DNA from: Flavobacteriales bacterium
GTDB lineage: Bacteria; Bacteroidota; Bacteroidia; Flavobacteriales_E; Vicingaceae
Direction of reading: 5' to 3'
Length of the DNA: 64,000 nucleotides
Assembly (NCBI GenBank): GCA_015075325.1
Contig: JABTUP010000006.1
Span: forward strand, 62,001 to 126,000
Part shown: piece by piece, positions 1 through 7,631 of the stretch
How positions within the stretch are numbered: position 1 is the stretch's first letter
Layout of the letters: each line of letters begins with the position of its first letter
The notes under the pieces: model-generated
Databases searched by the model: none
What the model was told of the DNA's origin: nothing
Seen by the model: only the letters and a program-made list of their open reading frames with translations
Position numbers and translations under genes: made by a program

Positions 1-2
1 GG

Positions 3-521
3 GTATATTTTAATGTTCCAGAATCAGAATACTTGAATTACACCTATAATGCAACATTAAACACTTTACCTAAAGTAAGTCTTCAAATGGCAAATAAGAA
101 AATTTTTGAAAATCTAGGAATAATAGAAACTATTGAAGCTGACTTTAATAATGAAAATGGAAACATTGCGTTTCGAGCAACTTTTGAAAACCCAAGCGGA
201 ATATTAAGACATGGCGAAACTGGCAATATTTTAATGCCTATTAATCTTAAAAATGCTATTCTAGTTCCTCAAAAAGCAACATTTGAAATTTTAGATAAAA
301 AATATGTTTTTGTTGTTAGTAAAGATAACATTGCAGAATCAAAACAAATTACTATTAGTCATGAGATGCCGCATTTATATGCTGTTATAGATGGAATTAA
401 TGAAAACGATAAAATTTTAATCGAAGGCTTACGAAAAGTTAAAAACAAGCAGAAAATCAATTTTGATTTTATTCCAATTCATAAAATAGCATCCGAATTA
501 ACTCAGCTTCATGCTGAATAA
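3..521 (+). CDS. RND efflux periplasmic adaptor (membrane fusion protein), C-terminal part
   Basis: The frame is open from base 3 and continues to a stop at 521, so the gene begins outside the window. The visible part would be the distal beta-barrel and membrane-proximal region of an HlyD/AcrA-type adaptor: the phrase ILRHGETGNILMPI is the usual GM/GE-x-G turn of these proteins, followed by the short ILVPQKA strand found in MexA/AcrA homologues. The adaptor bridges the inner-membrane pump and the outer-membrane channel. It lies 24 bases upstream of an AcrB-like pump and in the same operon as a TolC-like lipoprotein, which fixes its role. A TTG at 33 is an internal codon, not a start. Confidence 0.88.
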   Translation, partial: VYFNVPESEYLNYTYNATLNTLPKVSLQMANKKIFENLGIIETIEADFNNENGNIAFRATFENPSGILRHGETGNILMPINLKNAILVPQKATFEILDKKYVFVVSKDNIAESKQITISHEMPHLYAVIDGINENDKILIEGLRKVKNKQKINFDFIPIHKIASELTQLHAE

Positions 522-545
522 TCTAAGAACCTAAAAATAAATAAG

Positions 546-3500
546 ATGTTTAGTAAATTTATTCAAAGACCGGTTCTTGCTATCACTATATCTATTGCTA
601 TTATTTTCTTGGGATTATTAGCAATTAATACAAGACCGGTATCTCAATTTCCAGAAATTGCACCACCAAGAGTTAATATATTTATTGCATACCCAGGATC
701 TAGTGCAGATGTGTTAGTAAACTCTACTCTAATTCCCTTAGAACGAGCTATTAATGGTGTACAAGGAATGCAATACATTATTTCTGATGCAACAAGTGCT
801 GGTGAAGCAACCATACAAATTGTGTTTGAGCCAGGAACAGACCCTAATGCTGCTGTAGTAAATGTAAAAACTAGAGTTGACCAAGTAATGAATAACTTAC
901 CTCCATTAGTACAACGTGAAGGTGTTATTATCAGTCCAATTCAGCCAAGTATGTTAATGTATGTAAACCTCTTCAGTACAGATAAAAATGCTGATGAAAA
1001 ATTTCTTTACAACTATGCAAATGTTCATATACTTCCTGAACTTCAGCGAATTAGCGGAATGGGTAGAGCTCAAATATTAGGAAGCCGTCAATATGCCATG
1101 CGAGTTTGGTTAAAACCAGATAGAATGAGAGCTTACAACATTTCTACAGAAGAAGTTTTAGAAGCTATTGACGAACAAAGTGTTATAGGAAGACCAGGTA
1201 GATTAGGACAAGCCTCTGGTAAAACAGCACAATCACTAGAATATGTGTTAACTTATAAAGGCAGATTTAATAAACCAGAGGAATATGAGGAAATTATTAT
1301 TAAAGCCAATCCTGAAGGTGAAATCCTTAAATTAAAAGATATTGCAGAGGTTGAACTTGGGAGTGAATTCTTTGATATTTATTCCAATAAAGATGGCTAC
1401 CCTGCTGCTTCAATTGTATTAAAACAAAATTTTGGAAGTAATGCTAGTAAGGTTATAGAAAATGTTAAAGAAAAACTTGAAGAAATGAAAATTGATTTCC
1501 CTCCTGGAATGGATTACGAAATTAATTATGATGTTTCAAAATTTGTTAATGCTTCTATAGATAAAGTTATACATACATTACTGGAAGCATTTATACTAGT
1601 TGCCTTAGTGGTTTTTCTTTTTTTGGGTGATTTGCGTTCTACACTTATTCCATTAATAGCAGTTCCAGTTTCTCTTATTGGTGCATTTTTCTTCATGCAA
1701 ATTTTTGGACTAACTATTAATTTAATAACCCTTTTTGCCTTAGTATTAGCTATTGGAATTGTGGTTGATGATGCTATTGTTGTAGTTGAGGCTGTTCATG
1801 CCAAAATGGAAGAAACTCATTTATCGCCATACAAAGCAGTAAAAGAAGTACTTGGTGAAATAAGCGGAGCAATTATCGCCATTACATTAGTTATGACAGC
1901 GGTTTTTGTACCTGTAGCATTTATGACTGGCCCTGTAGGTGTTTTTTATAGGCAATTTTCTATTACTATGGCAAGTGCAATAATTCTATCAGGCATAGTA
2001 GCTCTTACACTTACACCTGTTTTATGTGCTATAATTCTAAAAAACAATCATAATAACCAAAGAAAGAAAACTCCAATCAATCGGTTTATCGATTGGTTCA
2101 ACAATAAATTCGAAAAATTAACTGGAAGATATACCAAACTACTCGAATTAATTGTTAACCGAAAAGTAATCACTTATGGAATTTTTATTGCATTTGGCTT
2201 TGGAATTTTTGCGATAAACGAAATACTCCCAACAGGTTTTATCCCAAATGAAGACCAAGGTCAAATTTATGCTATTATTCAAACACCTCCTGGATCTACT
2301 TTAGAAAGAACCAATGATATTTCCATGAGATTACAAAAAATTGTTGAAAATGTTGATGGAATTCAATCTGTTTCGTCATTAGCTGGGTATGAAATTCTTA
2401 CAGAAGGTAGAGGTTCTAACGCTGGTACATGTTTAATTAACTTAAAAGATTGGTCAGAGAGACATCATTCTGTGAAAGAAATAATAGAGGAGCTGGAAGA
2501 AAAAACCAAGGATTTAGGTGCAATTATCGAATTTTTTGAACCACCAGCTGTTCCAGGGTATGGCTCTTCCGACGGTTTTTCTCTTAGAATGCTAGACAAA
2601 CACAGTACTGTCGATTATTTGGAGTTTGATAAAGTTAATACTATGTTTATGGAAGCTTTACATAAACGTCCAGAATTAACAGGCCTCTTTACCTTTTTTG
2701 CTGCAAATTATCCTCAATACGAATTAATAATAGATAATGAATTGGCTATGCAAAAAGGAGTATCGATAGGTAAAGCTATGAAAAACCTAGATATTTTAAT
2801 AGGTAGTACCTACGAACAAGGTTTTGTAAGGTTTAATACTTTTTTTAAAGTATACACTCAATCTGCACCTGAATACAGAAAATTACCAAAAGATATCATG
2901 AATTTATTTATAAAAAGTGAACATGGTGAAATGGTTCCTTATTCTGCATTTATGAAGATGGAAAAAAAACAAGGTCCTAATGAAATTACTCGATTTAATC
3001 TTTACACATCTTCATCTATAAAAGGAATTCCAGCACCAGGCTACACATCTGGCGATGCTATAAAAGCTATAGAAGAAGTAGCAAAAGAAACACTACCTAA
3101 TGGTTATGATATTGCTTGGGAAGGACTTTCTTACGATGAATCCAAAAGAGGCAATGAAGCTCTATACATTTTTATTGTGGTTTTAATTTTTGTTTACTTA
3201 GTATTAGCAGCCCAATATGAAAGTTTTATCATTCCGCTTGCTGTAGTTCTTTCTTTACCTACAGGTGTTTTTGGTTCTTTTTTGTTACTTAAAATAATGG
3301 GCTTAGCTAATGATATTTACGCTCAAATAGGGTTAATTATGTTGGTTGGATTACTCGGTAAAAATGCAATTTTAATTGTTGAGTTTGCGGCACAAAAACA
3401 TCAACAAGGATTTACCATTTTTGATGCTGCAATAGAAGGTGCAAAAGTTCGTTTTCGTCCAATTTTAATGACTTCATTTGCTTTTATCGCTGGTTTAATT

Positions 3501-3794
3501 CCATTAGTTATTGCAACAGGACCTGGAGCAATTGGTAACCGAACAATTGGATCATCTGCTTTAGGAGGCATGTTGTTTGGAACTATTTTCGGAGTAATTA
3601 TAATACCTGGGCTCTATTATATTTTTGGGAAACTAGCAGAGAAGAAAAATCTTATTCGTGACGAGGATACCAATCCACTTAGTGAAGATTTTGTTGAAAG
3701 CAGCATGTCCGAGTCTACTTTTATTAAAAAAATTAAAAATCTTAGATTACTACTTAAAATCGCAAACCGAAAAAAAAATGGAAATGAAAAATAA
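546..3794 (+). CDS. RND family (HAE1-type) multidrug efflux pump, inner-membrane subunit
   Basis: A 1082-residue AcrB/MexB-like proton antiporter that expels hydrophobic compounds through the periplasm. The N-terminus begins MFSKFIQRPVLAI as in AcrB homologues. The paired acidic residues of TM4 are seen as D408-D409 (GIVVDDAIVVVEA) and the TM10 lysine as K939 (LLGKNAILIVEFA), so the proton relay is complete. Two large periplasmic loops (about 40-335 and 565-870) separate the two six-helix membrane halves. Length agrees with the family. It is the middle gene of an adaptor-pump-channel operon, and its 3' end overlaps the next gene by 11 bases, implying coupled translation. The exact substrate cannot be read from the sequence. 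Confidence 0.95.
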   Translation: MFSKFIQRPVLAITISIAIIFLGLLAINTRPVSQFPEIAPPRVNIFIAYPGSSADVLVNSTLIPLERAINGVQGMQYIISDATSAGEATIQIVFEPGTDPNAAVVNVKTRVDQVMNNLPPLVQREGVIISPIQPSMLMYVNLFSTDKNADEKFLYNYANVHILPELQRISGMGRAQILGSRQYAMRVWLKPDRMRAYNISTEEVLEAIDEQSVIGRPGRLGQASGKTAQSLEYVLTYKGRFNKPEEYEEIIIKANPEGEILKLKDIAEVELGSEFFDIYSNKDGYPAASIVLKQNFGSNASKVIENVKEKLEEMKIDFPPGMDYEINYDVSKFVNASIDKVIHTLLEAFILVALVVFLFLGDLRSTLIPLIAVPVSLIGAFFFMQIFGLTINLITLFALVLAIGIVVDDAIVVVEAVHAKMEETHLSPYKAVKEVLGEISGAIIAITLVMTAVFVPVAFMTGPVGVFYRQFSITMASAIILSGIVALTLTPVLCAIILKNNHNNQRKKTPINRFIDWFNNKFEKLTGRYTKLLELIVNRKVITYGIFIAFGFGIFAINEILPTGFIPNEDQGQIYAIIQTPPGSTLERTNDISMRLQKIVENVDGIQSVSSLAGYEILTEGRGSNAGTCLINLKDWSERHHSVKEIIEELEEKTKDLGAIIEFFEPPAVPGYGSSDGFSLRMLDKHSTVDYLEFDKVNTMFMEALHKRPELTGLFTFFAANYPQYELIIDNELAMQKGVSIGKAMKNLDILIGSTYEQGFVRFNTFFKVYTQSAPEYRKLPKDIMNLFIKSEHGEMVPYSAFMKMEKKQGPNEITRFNLYTSSSIKGIPAPGYTSGDAIKAIEEVAKETLPNGYDIAWEGLSYDESKRGNEALYIFIVVLIFVYLVLAAQYESFIIPLAVVLSLPTGVFGSFLLLKIMGLANDIYAQIGLIMLVGLLGKNAILIVEFAAQKHQQGFTIFDAAIEGAKVRFRPILMTSFAFIAGLIPLVIATGPGAIGNRTIGSSALGGMLFGTIFGVIIIPGLYYIFGKLAEKKNLIRDEDTNPLSEDFVESSMSESTFIKKIKNLRLLLKIANRKKNGNEK

Positions 3795-5220
3795 AACAAT
3801 ACATCGATATACAACAATAGTAATTTTATTGTTAAGTTTTTCAGGATGTCAGGTTTTTAATTTACCAACAAAAACGGAAAACAAAAATACACCTGAAAAT
3901 TACAATAATACTTCTCTTTCAAACAGTCAAAATACAGCTCAAATTAATTGGAAAGAATATTTTACAGACCCCTATTTAATTGAACTTATTGATACTGCTC
4001 TTAAAAATAATCAAGAACTAAATATCATTTTACAAGAGATTGAAATTGCTAAAAATGAAGTAAGAGCGAAAAAAGGTGAGTATTTACCTTTTCTTGATTT
4101 AGGAGGTAGTGCAGGACTTGATAAAGTAGGTAGTTATACTAGAAATGGTGCTGTAGAAGAAAATCTTGAAGTTAAACATGGTGTTAATTTCCCGGAGCCT
4201 GTTCCTGATTTTATGTTTGGAACTTATGCTACTTGGGAATTAGATATATGGAATAAACTTAGAAATTCAAAAAAATCAGCTGTTTCTAGCTATCTAGCTA
4301 CAACAGAAGGTAAAAATTTTCTTATTACCAATATAGTTGCCGAAATTGCAGAGGCTTATTATGAACTGATGGCATTAGATAATTTACTTGAAATTGTTAA
4401 AAACAATATAGAGATACAAAAGAATGTGTTAGAAATTTTAAAACAACAAAAAGAGGCAGCAAGAGTATCTCAATTAGCTGTAAACAGATTTGAAGCTCAA
4501 TTACTCAATACCGAAAACTTGCAGTTTGATATATTACAAAAAACTGTGGAAACTGAAAATAGAATTAATTTATTAGTCGGAAGATATCCTCAATCAATAA
4601 AACGATTATCAACTAATTTTAAGAAATTAAAATTAGACACTATTCATGTAGGATTACCATCTCAACTTTTGGAAAACAGACCAGATATTCGGCAAGCAGA
4701 ACTACAGTTGGTAGCAGCAAAGCTAGATATTAAGGCTGCTAAAGCAAATTTTTATCCGTCATTTAAGCTCAAAGCAGGAATAGGTTTTCAGGCTTTTAGT
4801 CCTGAATTTTTACTAAATCCAGAATCCATACTTTATTCTTTAACAGGCGATATAATTGCACCATTAATAAATAGAAATGCTATTAAAGCTGTTTATTATA
4901 ATTCAAATGCTAAACAAATACAAGCTGTGTATAATTATGAACGCACTATTTTAAACGCATATTTAGATGTAGTAAATCAACTTTCAAAAATAGATAACTA
5001 TGATAAAAGTTTTAATATCAAATCTCTAGAAGTAGAGCTACTAGTTAATTCAATAAGTATTTCTAATAATCTTTTTAACTCGGCAAGAGCAGATTACACA
5101 GAAGTACTTCTCACTCAGAGAGAGGCTTTAGAATCGAATGTAGAACTTATTGAAATTAAGCTAAAACAAATGAATGCTAAAGTAAATATATATAGAGCTT
5201 TAGGTGGTGGATGGAAATAA
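3784..5220 (+). CDS. TolC/NodT-like outer-membrane efflux lipoprotein
   Basis: Outer-membrane channel of the RND tripartite pump. I place the start at ATG 3784 (an ATG at 3778 is equally readable) because a lipoprotein signal follows at once: MKNKTIHR, a hydrophobic run, then lipobox SFSGC with the lipidated Cys at residue 22. The mature 456 residues contain two outer-membrane efflux protein repeats; the family phrases LIDTALKNNQELNI, TWELDIWNKLRNSKKSA, LLENRPDIRQAELQLVAA and LDVVNQLS are all visible. The start lies inside the last codons of the pump gene. A longer in-frame opening back to 3658 would remove the signal peptide from the N-terminus and is rejected. Confidence 0.93.
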   Translation: MKNKTIHRYTTIVILLLSFSGCQVFNLPTKTENKNTPENYNNTSLSNSQNTAQINWKEYFTDPYLIELIDTALKNNQELNIILQEIEIAKNEVRAKKGEYLPFLDLGGSAGLDKVGSYTRNGAVEENLEVKHGVNFPEPVPDFMFGTYATWELDIWNKLRNSKKSAVSSYLATTEGKNFLITNIVAEIAEAYYELMALDNLLEIVKNNIEIQKNVLEILKQQKEAARVSQLAVNRFEAQLLNTENLQFDILQKTVETENRINLLVGRYPQSIKRLSTNFKKLKLDTIHVGLPSQLLENRPDIRQAELQLVAAKLDIKAAKANFYPSFKLKAGIGFQAFSPEFLLNPESILYSLTGDIIAPLINRNAIKAVYYNSNAKQIQAVYNYERTILNAYLDVVNQLSKIDNYDKSFNIKSLEVELLVNSISISNNLFNSARADYTEVLLTQREALESNVELIEIKLKQMNAKVNIYRALGGGWK

Positions 5221-5248
5221 TTTCAATTTTAGAAATATAGTAATTCTT

Positions 5249-5311
5249 ATTATTCTTCAACCCCTGATAATTTGTTTTGAATTATACAATTACTGGGTGT
5301 TGAAGAATAAT
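5249..5311. repeat. Imperfect inverted repeat downstream of the efflux operon
   Basis: Arms at 5249-5264 and 5295-5311 are complementary over about 16 bases with a single bulge, separated by 30 bases. It sits 28 bases after the stop of the TolC-like gene and could end transcription of the efflux operon, but the right arm is followed by AATTCAC rather than a T run, so intrinsic termination is uncertain. The rest of 5312-5452 holds a second small dyad (CAACCAAA at 5398-5405 with TTTGGTTG at 5431-5438) and no gene. Confidence 0.45.
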
Positions 5312-5452
5312 AATTCACAACATCTAAGGCAAGCTATAAAAATAATGTTTAAATATTCATTATAAACTGACATTAAAAAATCTACAAATTTCTCTTGCAA
5401 CCAAATACTCATTACTTTTTAAAACCATAGTTTGGTTGTCATTAAAACAAAC

Positions 5453-6079
5453 CTATTTCGAATCCACCAAAACTTTTCTGTTTTCCCATTTACCTTTCAG
5501 TTCTTCTAATGGAATAAGATTATTTTTTTCATCTAAAAAATTACCTTCAGCATCGGTTTTTATTATTTTACATTTACCCTCTTTTACTAAATTCAACACT
5601 TCATTTTTCAGTTCTTTTTCTTTATTCAATTTACCTAAATTTAAACCAACTTTGTTGTTATACAAATCCATTTCAGAGCTTATTTTATCAGGTAAAACAT
5701 CATCTTCTAATTTTCCTTTTTCAAACTGTTGGTAGTTGCCTTTTTCGTGAGCTTTACCTAATCGATTAGCTTTTCTCCAATGTATTTCTTGAGCCAATCG
5801 AGCCATCCAATAGGTATGTCTAAAAGCATCTATTTGGTCGCCATTCCCAGTTCCAACCAATAGCTTTTGTTGTTTAATTTCAGCTGTTATTTCCCTCGCT
5901 TCCAACGATACTTTTAGTGCTTTTTTAGCTACAAATGGATGAAAAATTACCCATCTTTTTTCAGGACAACTTAATTTTTTAAATTGCCCCAATGTTGTGT
6001 TCTGACCTATCAACAGATTTGAAAAAACAACCAAACATATTACTATTTTCAACAACTGATTTAACATCGATTTGAGCAA
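5453..6079 (-). CDS. Secreted DUF6973-like protein
   Basis: A 208-residue protein with an N-terminal hydrophobic signal (LLKIVICLVVFSNLLIGQ) and cleavage expected after Gln at about residue 26. The central motif DAFRHTYWMARLAQE, followed about 15 residues later by GKAHEKGNYQ, resembles the conserved Asp/His block of the DUF6973 family, whose function is not known to me; similar His/Asp clusters occur in metal-dependent hydrolases. A second Met 12 bases downstream could be the true start. It is divergent from the E2 gene and alone on its strand. Assignment to the family is from memory of the motif, so moderate. Confidence 0.6.
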   Translation of the reverse strand: MLKSMLNQLLKIVICLVVFSNLLIGQNTTLGQFKKLSCPEKRWVIFHPFVAKKALKVSLEAREITAEIKQQKLLVGTGNGDQIDAFRHTYWMARLAQEIHWRKANRLGKAHEKGNYQQFEKGKLEDDVLPDKISSEMDLYNNKVGLNLGKLNKEKELKNEVLNLVKEGKCKIIKTDAEGNFLDEKNNLIPLEELKGKWENRKVLVDSK

Positions 6080-6112
6080 GACATTTTTAACGAAAATACA
6101 CCTAATATTTAT

Positions 6113-6143
6113 TGAAAAATAGATTTTTTTACCCTATTTTTGT
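6113..6143 (+). promoter_or_regulatory. Bacteroidota-type promoter of the E2 gene
   Basis: TTG at 6113-6115 and TATTTTTG at 6136-6143 fit the Bacteroidota -33/-7 consensus (TTG, then TAnnTTTG) with a 20-base spacer. The -7 box is 42 bases upstream of the E2 start. Confidence 0.7.
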
Positions 6144-6185
6144 GACTTTCAGAAAAATTATAGATTATTTAACTCAAAAAAGAAT

Positions 6186-7547
6186 ATGGCTCAAGTAGAA
6201 TTAGTAATGCCTAAAATGGGCGAAAGTGTTGCTGAAGCGACAATTACAAGTTGGTTAAAAGAAGTTGGTGATACTATTGAAGCTGATGAAGCTGTTGTTG
6301 AAATTGCTACCGACAAAGTTGACTCTGAAGTACCTTCAACCGCTCAAGGTATATTAATTAAAAAATTATTTAACGAAGGTGATGTTGTTCAAGTTGGTCA
6401 AGCCATTGCCATTATTGGCTCTGAAGGCGACGTTACTGCTTCTACCCCTACTCCTGCAGCAGTTTCTACCCCTAATACTGTTGCTGCTCCTGTAGCTGAA
6501 ACCACATCAAATACTTTAGTTACTCTAGCAAGCGACGAAAAATTGACTAAAAATTCACCATCAGGTAAATTTTTATCCCCATTGGTTAGAAGTATTGCCG
6601 AAAAAGAAGGTATTTCTGGTAACGAATTAGATTCTATTAAAGGTACAGGAAGCGAAGGCAGAGTTACTAAGGCTGACATATTAAACTATCTTCCAAACAG
6701 AAACAAACAAGTTGCCACTCCTACTCCTGTAGCAGTAACAACTCCAACACCAACTCCACCTGTAGTAGCTACAACAGCAGCACCAGTAGAAAAATCAGTT
6801 ACTGCTCATGTAAAAAAACAAGCTATTCCATTAATGCCAGGCGACGAAATTATGGAAATGGATCGAATGCGTAAAATTATTGCAGAACACATGGTAATGT
6901 CGAAACACACTTCTCCACATGTTACTTCTTATGTAGAGGCAGATGTTACCAATATTGTAAACTGGAGAAACAAAGTTAAAGACAGCTTTAAAAAACGCGA
7001 AAACGAAAACATTACCTTCACTCCTATTTTTATTGAAGCAATTGTAAAAGCCATAAAAGATTTTCCGATGGTAAACATTTCTGTTGATGAAGATAAAATC
7101 ATTAAAAGAAAAAGCATCAATATTGGAATGGCAACCGCTTTACCTACAGGGAATTTAATTGTTCCTGTAATTAAAAATGCAGACCAATTAAACTTGGTTG
7201 GACTAACCAAAGCAGTTAACGATTTGGCTAACCGAGCTAGAAACAACAAATTAACACCAGACGATATTTCTGGAGGAACATATACACTAACTAACGTTGG
7301 TTCATTTGGAAACGTAATGGGAACTCCAATTATTAACCAACCTCAAGTAGCTATTATGGCTGTTGGAGCTATTAGAAAACTACCCGCTGTTATTGAAACT
7401 CCTGATGGAGATGCCATAGCAATTCGTCAAAAAATGTTTTTATCTCATGCTTACGACCACCGCGTAGTTGATGGTGCATTAGGTGGTATGTTTGTACGTA
7501 GAGTTGCTGATTATCTTGAAAATTTTGATGTTAATCGAGAATTTTAA
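6186..7547 (+). CDS. Dihydrolipoamide acyltransferase (E2) of a 2-oxoacid dehydrogenase complex
   Basis: A 453-residue E2 that moves the acyl group from lipoamide to CoA. An N-terminal lipoyl domain (about 1-77) carries the lipoylated Lys44 in EIATDKVDSEVP. An Ala/Pro/Thr-rich linker leads to the peripheral subunit-binding domain (about 128-168, FLSPLVRSIAEKEGI), a second Pro-rich linker, and the catalytic domain with the active-site HxxxDG motif at H425-D429 (YDHRVVDGA). It has a single lipoyl domain. E1 is not adjacent; the fused E1 alpha/beta gene at 48123-50114 is the likely partner. Whether the complex acts on pyruvate, branched-chain 2-oxoacids or both cannot be decided here; annotators usually call this pair branched-chain. 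Confidence 0.93.
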   Translation: MAQVELVMPKMGESVAEATITSWLKEVGDTIEADEAVVEIATDKVDSEVPSTAQGILIKKLFNEGDVVQVGQAIAIIGSEGDVTASTPTPAAVSTPNTVAAPVAETTSNTLVTLASDEKLTKNSPSGKFLSPLVRSIAEKEGISGNELDSIKGTGSEGRVTKADILNYLPNRNKQVATPTPVAVTTPTPTPPVVATTAAPVEKSVTAHVKKQAIPLMPGDEIMEMDRMRKIIAEHMVMSKHTSPHVTSYVEADVTNIVNWRNKVKDSFKKRENENITFTPIFIEAIVKAIKDFPMVNISVDEDKIIKRKSINIGMATALPTGNLIVPVIKNADQLNLVGLTKAVNDLANRARNNKLTPDDISGGTYTLTNVGSFGNVMGTPIINQPQVAIMAVGAIRKLPAVIETPDGDAIAIRQKMFLSHAYDHRVVDGALGGMFVRRVADYLENFDVNREF

Positions 7548-7597
7548 CTCATTAGTAGAAAGATAATTAAAACTAATATTTGTCAAATGAGTTAAAA
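7542..7597. repeat. 12-bp inverted repeat overlapping the promoter of the PorE-like cluster
   Basis: TTTTAACTCATT (7542-7553) and AATGAGTTAAAA (7586-7597) are perfect inverted arms separated by 32 bases. The left arm includes the E2 stop codon; the right arm lies between the -33 and -7 boxes of the next gene. It may be an operator or a transcript-end hairpin for E2. Confidence 0.5.
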
Positions 7598-7609
7598 AAA
7601 ATATATTTG
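7580..7609 (+). promoter_or_regulatory. Bacteroidota-type promoter of the PorE-like gene cluster
   Basis: TTG at 7580-7582 and TATATTTG at 7602-7609, spacer 19 bases, 22 bases before the ATG at 7632. Both boxes match the Bacteroidota consensus exactly. Confidence 0.75.
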
Positions 7610-7631
7610 TACATTACATTAAAATAAAATA

